DNA from: Devosia equisanguinis
Lineage (GTDB): Bacteria; Pseudomonadota; Alphaproteobacteria; Rhizobiales; Hyphomicrobiaceae
Assembly: GCA_945901835.1 (NCBI GenBank)
Contig: CAMDMH010000078.1
Coordinates: forward strand, 1 to 9,352
DNA length: 9,352 bases
Reading direction: 5' to 3'
The notes below the pieces were generated by a model. The model was given only the letters and a program-made list of their open reading frames with translations. It made no database searches and was not told where the DNA came from. Of the stretch, positions 1 through 5,921 are shown piece after piece; position 1 is the stretch's first letter, and each line of letters starts with the position of its first letter. The position numbers and the translations under genes were made by a program.

Positions 1-275
1 AGGGAATGAAGGGCGCCGACGGTCGAGGTGTGTGTGAATTGCGGCGTGAGGGGCGTCATGTCATAACAAGCAACGACAAGGCGCCCCGCCGACGGTCGCC
101 GACCACCCGCAACCGATCCGCCTTTCGGCGTTTTGCAAGAGGCTCATATTGCTATTCATTGTTGCAACTCACACTCGGATACGCCATCAGTATTCTTCGG
201 TGAGATTGGCCTCAATCGAAAGAACCGCTTGCCAGACGGCGGGAACGACAAAATCGATGAACGGAGGGAGAGACG
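1..275 (+). promoter_or_regulatory. Non-coding leader upstream of soxA, probable promoter/operator region
   Basis: I see no convincing gene here. The small open frames are Arg-rich and lack ribosome-binding sites. A minus-strand ATG at 59-57 opens a frame that leaves the left edge, but it has no Shine-Dalgarno and cannot be judged. Bases 131-200 are visibly AT-richer than the surroundings and are the likely promoter/operator of the sox genes. The self-complementary hexamer TTGCAA occurs at 133-138 and again at 162-167, with ATTG/ATTC-rich sequence between. I could not place a convincing -35/-10 pair. A strong Shine-Dalgarno, GGAGG at 263-267, sits 8 nt before the soxA ATG. That this region binds the SoxR encoded downstream is inference. 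Confidence 0.4.
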
Positions 276-1103
276 ATGCGAGGGGGACGTGCTGTTCTCG
301 TTGGGCTCGCCGCGGTTGTGGTGTGTTCCGTGACTGCCTCGGCGCAAGCGCCACTGACCGATAGCGAGAAAGAGATCGAGAAGTATCGCGAGATGATCTC
401 CGATCCCATGTCGAACCCAGGTTTCCTGAATGTGGACCGCGGCGAGGCGCTGTGGAAGCTGAAGCGCGGCGCAAAGGACGTCACCCTCGAGCAGTGCGAC
501 CTCGGCGAAGGTGCCGGCAAGCTCGACGGCGCCTATGCCAAGCTGCCGCGCCACTTCAAGGATACCGACAAGGTCATGGACCTCGAGCAGCGGTTGCATT
601 GGTGCATGCAGAATCTGCAGGGCCTCGACACCGCCGACGTCGTCAAACGCAAGTTCGGCGGCCCCGGCCGTACCTCCGACATGGAGGACCTGGTCGCCTT
701 CATCGCCAACAAGTCGAGCGGCATGAAGCTCGCCACACCCGTCCAGCATCCCAAGGAAAAGGAGATGTACGAGGTCGGCGAGGCGATGTTCTACCGCCGT
801 GGCGGCCAATGGGACTTCTCGTGCGCAACCTGCCACTCCGAGGACGGCAAGCGCATTCGCCTGCAGGGTCTCCCCAATCTCGGCAAGCCGGGCAAGCAGG
901 TCCAGGAGACGATGGGCTCTTGGCCCACTTACCGGGTGTCGCAGAGCAACGTCCGCACCATGCAGCACCGGTTGTGGGACTGCTATCGGCAGATGCGCTG
1001 GCCGGCCCCGGACTACCTGTCCGACGGCCTCACCGCTCTGACCGTCTACCTCAACAAGAACGCCGAGGGGGCCGACATCCAGGTGCCCTCGATCAAGCGC
1101 TGA
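276..1103 (+). CDS. soxA: SoxA, one-haem c-type cytochrome subunit of the SoxAX L-cysteine S-thiosulfotransferase
   Basis: SoxA with SoxX oxidatively couples thiosulfate to the carrier cysteine of SoxY, the entry step of periplasmic Sox thiosulfate oxidation. The 275-residue product starts with a Sec signal peptide (hydrophobic residues about 6-20, AxA-type cleavage near Ala23). The single haem motif is Cys183-Ala-Thr-Cys186-His187. Cys236, in the sequence WDCYRQMRWP, matches the active-site cysteine of the family that ligates haem and is modified to a persulfide. The N-terminal domain has no CxxCH. It keeps Cys74 and Cys110, which by family knowledge form a disulfide where di-haem SoxA binds its first haem. 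This is the one-haem (type II) form, as described in Starkeya novella. The start is well supported by GGAGG 8 nt upstream. soxX follows after 18 bp, so the two are co-transcribed. Assignment to SoxA is firm; the haem-type call rests on motif reading. Confidence 0.96.
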   Translation: MRGGRAVLVGLAAVVVCSVTASAQAPLTDSEKEIEKYREMISDPMSNPGFLNVDRGEALWKLKRGAKDVTLEQCDLGEGAGKLDGAYAKLPRHFKDTDKVMDLEQRLHWCMQNLQGLDTADVVKRKFGGPGRTSDMEDLVAFIANKSSGMKLATPVQHPKEKEMYEVGEAMFYRRGGQWDFSCATCHSEDGKRIRLQGLPNLGKPGKQVQETMGSWPTYRVSQSNVRTMQHRLWDCYRQMRWPAPDYLSDGLTALTVYLNKNAEGADIQVPSIKR

Positions 1104-1121
1104 AGCTAAGGGAGAACAACC

Positions 1122-1742
1122 ATGAATTACCTTGTTCTTGCTGCTGGCGCCACCGCACTGGTCATGGTCGCCACGTCGTCGTTTGCGCAACAGAAGCCGC
1201 AGGTAGATGCCGCGCTTGTGGACAGGTATGTAGCCGCGACGTTCAAGGGCGCGTCGGATGAATGGAAGAAGCGCATCGAGCAGGACGCGTCGCAGAAATT
1301 GTGCTCGCAGTACCGGAACGAGTTGCCGGCGGGGGAGGTGCAGAGTTCGTTGGCGCGGGAGAAAGCAGCGCTGAAGTTTCCAGCCGACGGCAAGGTGATC
1401 GGCGACTGGAAGAAGGGCCAGCAATTCGCTCAGCGCGGCACCGGAGGCCAATTCAGCGACGGTCCGTCAACGCCGAAGGGGGGCAATTGCTATGCCTGTC
1501 ACCAGCTTTCCAGCGCCGAGTTGAGCTATGGCACGATGGGCCCTTCATTGACGGAATACGGCAAGATCAGAAAGTTCTCTGCCGCCGGTGCCAAGGATGC
1601 CTACGCAAAGATCTACAACGCCCAGGCGTTGTTCCCCTGCTCGAACATGCCCAGGTTCGGGCACAACGGCTTTCTGAACGAGCAGGAGATCATGGACGTG
1701 GTGGCCTATCTTTTCGATCCGGAAAGCCCCGTCAACAAATGA
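1122..1742 (+). CDS. soxX: SoxX, mono-haem cytochrome c subunit of SoxAX
   Basis: SoxX is the electron-accepting partner of SoxA in the periplasm and passes electrons from thiosulfate coupling to the respiratory chain. The 206-residue protein has a signal peptide (hydrophobic residues about 4-20, cleavage near SSFA-QQ). The haem motif is Cys123-Tyr-Ala-Cys126-His127. Met176, in SNMPRFGHNG, is the likely distal haem ligand. About 100 residues precede the haem domain, longer than in the roughly 150-residue SoxX of Paracoccus type. This fits the larger SoxX found with one-haem SoxA. Cys61 and Cys173 lie outside the haem motif; whether they pair is unknown. The start has an AAGGGAG Shine-Dalgarno ending 7 nt before the ATG. 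The next gene begins 13 bp after the stop. The SoxX identity is firm from the haem site and the position beside soxA. Confidence 0.95.
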   Translation: MNYLVLAAGATALVMVATSSFAQQKPQVDAALVDRYVAATFKGASDEWKKRIEQDASQKLCSQYRNELPAGEVQSSLAREKAALKFPADGKVIGDWKKGQQFAQRGTGGQFSDGPSTPKGGNCYACHQLSSAELSYGTMGPSLTEYGKIRKFSAAGAKDAYAKIYNAQALFPCSNMPRFGHNGFLNEQEIMDVVAYLFDPESPVNK

Positions 1743-1755
1743 GAGATCGCCGCGT

Positions 1756-2220
1756 ATGAGGCACGGCTTGGCGAGGCGGCGGGCGTCGTGGTGGCTGATC
1801 GTCACCGCGATTCTCGTGTCGGTCGCAACCGCGATCTCTTCCGGCCATGGATCAGCACAAGTGCCGGCGCAGGGCTCGGCGCATCTCGGGCCGCTCGAGC
1901 TTCTCATGTTCGAGGAGCCAGGGTGCCCCTGGTGCCGTCGTTGGCAAACCGAGGTCGGCATCGGCTATCCGCAATCGTCAGAGGGCAAACAGGCGCCGCT
2001 CAGGATCGTGCAGGTCCATGCGCCGCTGCCGGCCGGCATCCAATTCGCAACGGCGGTGCGGGTGTCGCCGACGTTCGTGCTGGTCGCGCATGGCCGCGAG
2101 ATCGGGCGAATCACCGGCTATCCGGGCGCGGAGTTTTTCTGGCCCATGCTCGAAGATCTGCTGCGTAAATCGGAGGCAGCATCGGCTCCTGCCCTCGATG
2201 TGCCGGGGAAGGCGCCGTGA
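1756..2220 (+). CDS. soxS: Periplasmic thioredoxin-fold thiol reductase, SoxS type
   Basis: The 154-residue protein has a basic N-terminus and a hydrophobic segment at about residues 12-28, so it is exported or membrane-tethered. A thioredoxin-like domain follows with the redox pair Cys57-Pro-Trp-Cys60. The sequence VSPTF further on supplies the expected cis-proline opposite the active site, and the end of the domain reads GREIGRITGYPG. In Paracoccus, SoxS is a periplasmic thioredoxin that keeps the carrier cysteine of SoxY reduced and active. The same role is inferred here from the sequence and the sox neighbours. The Shine-Dalgarno is weak (GAGAG at 1741-1745), so translation may be coupled to soxX, whose stop is 13 bp upstream. 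The stop overlaps the next gene. It could be a general thioredoxin or an SoxW-like protein, but the short length and CPWC context favour SoxS. Confidence 0.82.
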   Translation: MRHGLARRRASWWLIVTAILVSVATAISSGHGSAQVPAQGSAHLGPLELLMFEEPGCPWCRRWQTEVGIGYPQSSEGKQAPLRIVQVHAPLPAGIQFATAVRVSPTFVLVAHGREIGRITGYPGAEFFWPMLEDLLRKSEAASAPALDVPGKAP

Positions 2221-2573
2221 ACCAGATCCTCAGCCGGGAGACGGTGGAAGCGCCCGGCCGCGATGCCGAGGTTTCTTCGGAATTGAAGCGGCTGTCCATC
2301 AAGGCGCGCAAGGCGGCCGAGTTCCTCAAGGCGTTGGCGCACGAGAACAGGCTGCTGATCCTGTGTCTGCTGGCCGAGCAGGAGCGTTCGGTCACCGAAC
2401 TCGAGGAACTGCTGGCGCTCAGCCAGCCGACAGTGTCGCAACAACTCGCCCGGCTCCGTCTCGACGGACTCGTGGAAACGCGGCGCGAGGGGCGCACCAT
2501 CTATTACAGTCTCGCCGACGAAGCGACGCGCACCTTCATCGCGGCCGTCTACGACAAGTTTTGCCGCGAGTAG
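2217..2573 (+). CDS. soxR: ArsR-family winged-helix repressor of sox genes, likely persulfide sensor (SoxR type)
   Basis: The 118-residue protein is an ArsR/SmtB-family repressor. The core runs from about residue 30 (AEFLKALAHENRLLIL) through the recognition helix SQPTVSQQLARLR at 69-81 to the beta wing (RREGRTIYYSL, 89-99). Metal-site cysteine motifs typical of ArsR or SmtB (such as CVCDL) are absent. Two cysteines are present, Cys50 and Cys116, 66 residues apart. The persulfide sensors SqrR (Cys41/Cys107) and BigR (Cys42/Cys108) have the same spacing and bridge these cysteines with a sulfur chain to release DNA. I infer derepression of the sox operon by sulfane sulfur. The start is a GTG overlapping the soxS stop by 4 bp, with GGGGAAGG 4 nt upstream, so translation is coupled. 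Do not confuse it with the MerR-family superoxide regulator also named SoxR. The family call is firm; the target operator is not identified. Confidence 0.88.
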   Translation: MNQILSRETVEAPGRDAEVSSELKRLSIKARKAAEFLKALAHENRLLILCLLAEQERSVTELEELLALSQPTVSQQLARLRLDGLVETRREGRTIYYSLADEATRTFIAAVYDKFCRE

Positions 2574-2663
2574 TGTACCGCTCGCCACCGCCGTCCTCCA
2601 TCCGCCGTCTCCGCCTTCGAGCGATGCAATCGACTAGGCTTCTGGTCGGGGGGCGACGGAGTT

Positions 2664-2692
2664 CTCACGACAAGCCCCACGAGGGGCGTGAG
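2664..2692 (+). other. Interrupted hairpin between soxR and vit
   Basis: CTCACG at 2664-2669 pairs exactly with CGTGAG at 2687-2692. Inside it, CCCC (2675-2678) pairs with GGGG (2683-2686) around an ACGA loop, leaving ACAAG (2670-2674) as a one-sided bulge. This gives ten GC-rich pairs. No T tract follows, so it is not a standard intrinsic terminator. It lies 63 nt before the vit ATG and about 90 nt after the soxR stop. It could be a 3' stabiliser of the sox mRNA, a weak terminator or a 5'-leader element of vit. The rest of the 182-bp gap shows nothing else I can support. Confidence 0.35.
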
Positions 2693-2755
2693 CGCGGCCG
2701 CGGGCGAGACTGAAACCGGGCAGCACTGCCGCCCCTGTCACGATGAGAGACCTTC

Positions 2756-3457
2756 ATGAGCAGATTGCGCATTCACGCCGAGAACCACAACGTCGACCGT
2801 ATCGGCTGGCTCCGTGCGGCCGTGCTCGGTGCCAATGACGGCATTGTCTCGACGGCGAGCCTCATCGTCGGCGTGGCCGCCGCCGCGGCGAAGCCGAGCG
2901 ACATCCTGTTGACCGGAGTCGCCGGTCTCGTCGCCGGGGCGATGTCGATGGCGGCCGGAGAGTATGTGTCGGTGAGTTCCCAGTCCGACACCGAGCAAGC
3001 CGATCTCGCTCGCGAGACCAAGGAACTTGCCGATACGCCTGATCTCGAACGGGAAGAACTGGCCCAGATCTACGTCGATCGCGGGGTCGATCACGAACTT
3101 GCCGTAAAAGTTGCCGCTCAGCTCATGGCCAAGGACGCTTTAGGCGCTCACGCGCGCGACGAGTTGGGAATATCCGAGATCACCACGGCCCGTCCCGTAA
3201 AGGCGGCGCTCACGTCGGCGGCCACGTTCGCGGTCGGCGCCGCGATGCCGCTCGCCATGGTGGTTGTTTCGCCGGCGGGTATGCTCATCCCGATCGTATC
3301 CGTCGCCTCTTTGGGCTTCCTCGCCTTGCTGGGCGCGGTCGGGGCGAAGGCCGGCGGTGCCGACATCATGAGGGCCACGGCACGCGTCACGTTCTGGGGC
3401 GCGCTCGCCATGATCGCCACTGCCGGTATCGGCAAGCTGTTCGGAGCCGTCGTTTAG
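2756..3457 (+). CDS. VIT1/CCC1-family Fe(II)/Mn(II) transporter
   Basis: The 233-residue membrane protein belongs to the VIT1/CCC1 family, whose members move ferrous iron or manganese out of the cytoplasm (into vacuoles in plants and yeast, outward in bacteria). Hydrophobic segments lie at about 18-44, 47-73, 157-180, 181-203 and 208-232, the five helices of the family. Hallmark sequences are WLRAAVLGANDGIVSTASL (Asp28) and GAMSMAAGEYVSV (Met65, Glu69), which line the ion path. Residues 74-150 between helices 2 and 3 form a Glu/Asp-rich helical stretch, matching the cytosolic metal-binding domain. The Shine-Dalgarno is weak (GAGAGA about 6 nt upstream), but the N-terminal HxxxRxxW-like sequence supports this ATG. 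It has its own gap on each side and is probably a separate transcription unit. Fe versus Mn preference cannot be read from the sequence. Confidence 0.93.
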   Translation: MSRLRIHAENHNVDRIGWLRAAVLGANDGIVSTASLIVGVAAAAAKPSDILLTGVAGLVAGAMSMAAGEYVSVSSQSDTEQADLARETKELADTPDLEREELAQIYVDRGVDHELAVKVAAQLMAKDALGAHARDELGISEITTARPVKAALTSAATFAVGAAMPLAMVVVSPAGMLIPIVSVASLGFLALLGAVGAKAGGADIMRATARVTFWGALAMIATAGIGKLFGAVV

Positions 3458-3676
3458 CCGGAATCCGCTCACGAACCCGATCTCGTCCGCCCCCTTTCGA
3501 GGGCCAGAAAGCAGCCTGGCGCCGCATCCGTTCGGGGCCGAGCACACCGCCGACTGCTTATCGGTTGAAATTGCTCTATAGGTTCGAGTCGTGGTCAAAT
3601 TCGCCCGGTCGATGGAGCGCGAAGGCGGTTCCATCTTTCCTGCTGCTGCTTTGGCGTCATGTGTGTTCGCTAGGAT

Positions 3677-3692
3677 CGCCTCACGGGAGGCG
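3677..3692 (+). terminator. Small GC hairpin between vit and ppk1, possible weak terminator
   Basis: CGCCTC (3677-3682) pairs with GAGGCG (3687-3692) around the loop ACGG, and GGTCTTTA follows. The T run is short and the site lies about 220 bp after the vit stop, so it may instead belong to the ppk1 leader. A second hairpin follows at 3705-3722 (GCCCG/CGGGC, 8-nt loop). The remainder of the 286-bp gap between vit and ppk1 holds no gene I can support. Confidence 0.25.
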
Positions 3693-3743
3693 GGTCTTTA
3701 GTACGCCCGCTCTCGGTCGGGCAGGTCCCCTGGAGAGGCTCGA

Positions 3744-5921
3744 ATGAGCAATGCGAAGGCCAAGGGCCGTGATGACAATGAAAAACCTGCGGGACCGCCG
3801 CAGGGGGCGCAGCGGTTTTACAATCGTGAGCTGTCCTGGCTGCAATTCAACCGCCGGGTGCTCGAGGAAGCGAGCAATACGCAGCATCCCTTGCTCGAGC
3901 GGCTACGGTTCCTGTCGATCGCGGCGTCGAACCTCGACGAGTTCTACATGGTTCGTGCAGCGGGTCTGTTCGGTCTGCTCCGGGCCGACGTCAACGTCCC
4001 CAGTATCGACGGTCTGACACCTGCGCAGCAGCTCGCCCAGATCAACACGTTCGCTGGCAGGCTGTCTGATACCAAGCAACAGTGCTGGCGGGAGTTGCTG
4101 GCGTTGATGCAACGCGAGGGCATCCTGATCCTCGAGCCGGGCGAACTCTCGAAGGCCGAAATCAAGTGGCTGCGGCACGAGTTCATGACGCATGTTTTCC
4201 CGATCCTGACGCCGATCAACGTCGATCCCGCCCATCCCTTTCCGTTCATCCAGAACAAGGGGCTGACCCTCGTGCTCGAGATGTCGAACCCGGACGGCAA
4301 GGGGATGGTCGGGCTGATCCCGATTCCGGCGATGATGGAGCGCTTCCGCCGGCTGCCGCAGCGCGCGGGCGATCCGTCGATTCGCTTCGTGCGCATCGAG
4401 GCGGTGATCGGCTTGTTCGTGGCCGAGCTGTTTCCGAATTTCAAGATCGGCCGCGGTGGGGCGTTCCGGGTGCTGCGAGACAGCGACATCGAGTTCCAGG
4501 AGAAGGCTGAGGATCTGACGCGTGCGTACGAATCGCAGTTGCGGCGGAGGCGTCGTGGCAATGTGATCCGGCTCGAAATCGAGGAGTCGATGCCCGAAAC
4601 GCTTCGGCAGTTCGTGATCGGGGAGCAGCGCGCGGCGCCGGAATCGGTGTTCGTCAAGCCCGGCATGCTGGGGCTTGCCGATACGCAGCATCTGATCGTG
4701 CCGGATCGTCCCGACCTCGTGTTCAAGCCCTACAACCCGCGTTTTCCCGAGCGCATCCGGGAGTACAACGGCGACGTGTTCGCGGCGATCCGGGCCAAGG
4801 ATCTCGTCGTCCACCACCCCTACGAATCGTTCGAGGTGGTGCTGCAGTATCTGCGGCAGGCGGTGGCCGATCCCGACGTGCTCGCGATCAAATGGACGCT
4901 CTATCGGACGACCCGTGAAAAGAGCCCGATCGTCGCGGCGTTGAAGGAAGCGGCAGAGGAGGGCAAGTCCGTCACTGCGGTGATCGAACTCAAGGCGCGG
5001 TTCGACGAGACGACGAATATCTCCCTGGCGCGGGAGCTCGAAAAGGTCGGCGTACAGGTCGTCTACGGCTTCATGGAGCTGAAGACGCATGCCAAGCTCG
5101 GCCTCGTGGTGCGGCGCGAAGGAGCCGATATCGCCACGTACTGCCACATCGGGACCGGCAATTATCACCCCGTGACCGCGCGGGTTTACACGGACTTGTC
5201 GTTTTTCACCGCGGATCGGGCGATCGGCCGCGACGTCACGCGCATCTTCAACTTCGTGACGGGCTACGGTAAGCCCACCGATCTCGAGGTGCTGTCCGCG
5301 AGCCCCGCCGGCATTCGCGACCGCATGATGCGCAACATTCAAGCCGAGATCGAGCACGCTAAGGCCGGACGCCCCGCTGCGATCTGGGCCAAGATGAACG
5401 CGCTCGTCGATCCGGGAATAATCCTGGCGCTCTACGAGGCGAGTCAGGCCGGCGTACAGATCGATCTCATGGTGCGAGGCATCTGCTGTCTGAGGCCCGA
5501 GATACCCGGTATGTCGGAGAATATCAGGGTAAAGAGCTTGGTCGGGCGTTTCCTGGAGCACGCTCGGATCTATTGCTTCGGAAACGGTCACGGGCTGCCG
5601 TCTCCGGGGGCCAATGTGTACATCAGTTCGGCGGACATGATGCCGCGCAACCTTGACCGGCGCGTAGAGGTTATGGTTCCGATCGTGAACCCGACGGTTC
5701 ATGAACAGATTCTCGGGCAGATCATGGTTGCCAATATGGTCGACAACGAGCAGAGCTGGCGCATTCTGCCGGATGGCTCGTCGGTGAGGATCGCCCCGGA
5801 AGCCGGCAGCGAAGGGTTCAATGCGCATCGCTACTTCATGACCAATCCCAGCCTTTCGGGGCGCGGACGGGCGCTCGAGGAAAACATGCCGCCACGCGTC
5901 AACCTCAGTCGGAGAACATGA
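3744..5921 (+). CDS. ppk1: Polyphosphate kinase 1
   Basis: Ppk1 reversibly transfers the gamma-phosphate of ATP to a growing polyphosphate chain at the inner membrane or in granules. The product has 725 residues, close to the E. coli enzyme (688). An N-terminal domain begins at YNRELSWLQFN (26-36). The head domain and the two phospholipase-D-like catalytic domains follow. His449, in ELKTHAKLGLV, matches the autophosphorylated histidine of E. coli (His435). His606, in FLEHARIYCFGNG, matches the second catalytic histidine (His592). Both pairs are 157 residues apart. Arg388 (TLYRT) and Arg419 (KARFDETTN) are the likely magnesium/ATP-site arginines. CHIGTGNYH near 475-483 is another hallmark. A Shine-Dalgarno (GGAGAGG from 3732) supports the ATG. 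The stop overlaps ppx by 4 bp, so synthesis and breakdown of polyphosphate are coupled. No Pho box was recognised upstream. Confidence 0.98.
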   Translation: MSNAKAKGRDDNEKPAGPPQGAQRFYNRELSWLQFNRRVLEEASNTQHPLLERLRFLSIAASNLDEFYMVRAAGLFGLLRADVNVPSIDGLTPAQQLAQINTFAGRLSDTKQQCWRELLALMQREGILILEPGELSKAEIKWLRHEFMTHVFPILTPINVDPAHPFPFIQNKGLTLVLEMSNPDGKGMVGLIPIPAMMERFRRLPQRAGDPSIRFVRIEAVIGLFVAELFPNFKIGRGGAFRVLRDSDIEFQEKAEDLTRAYESQLRRRRRGNVIRLEIEESMPETLRQFVIGEQRAAPESVFVKPGMLGLADTQHLIVPDRPDLVFKPYNPRFPERIREYNGDVFAAIRAKDLVVHHPYESFEVVLQYLRQAVADPDVLAIKWTLYRTTREKSPIVAALKEAAEEGKSVTAVIELKARFDETTNISLARELEKVGVQVVYGFMELKTHAKLGLVVRREGADIATYCHIGTGNYHPVTARVYTDLSFFTADRAIGRDVTRIFNFVTGYGKPTDLEVLSASPAGIRDRMMRNIQAEIEHAKAGRPAAIWAKMNALVDPGIILALYEASQAGVQIDLMVRGICCLRPEIPGMSENIRVKSLVGRFLEHARIYCFGNGHGLPSPGANVYISSADMMPRNLDRRVEVMVPIVNPTVHEQILGQIMVANMVDNEQSWRILPDGSSVRIAPEAGSEGFNAHRYFMTNPSLSGRGRALEENMPPRVNLSRRT

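Noticed and set aside
1..59. Start of a divergent gene on the - strand (ATG at 59-57, open to the left edge)
   Set aside because: Only about 19 codons are visible. There is no Shine-Dalgarno and no recognisable N-terminus.
120..275. Exact SqrR/BigR-type operator of the form ATTC-N8-GAAT
   Set aside because: ATTC is found at 154-157, but no GAAT lies at the right distance. Only a vague AT-rich region can be supported.
156..1451. A 431-codon open frame on the - strand opposite soxA and soxX
   Set aside because: It is the antisense shadow of two firmly identified genes, with low-complexity Leu/Arg/His-rich translation and no domain.
2574..2755. Manganese (yybP-ykoY) riboswitch before the vit gene
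   Set aside because: A metal transporter leader with hairpins suggested it, but the conserved core sequences of that riboswitch are not present.
3458..3743. Pho box (CTGTCAT repeats) upstream of ppk1
   Set aside because: No pair of such repeats with the proper 11-bp phase was found. Isolated GTCAT is not enough.
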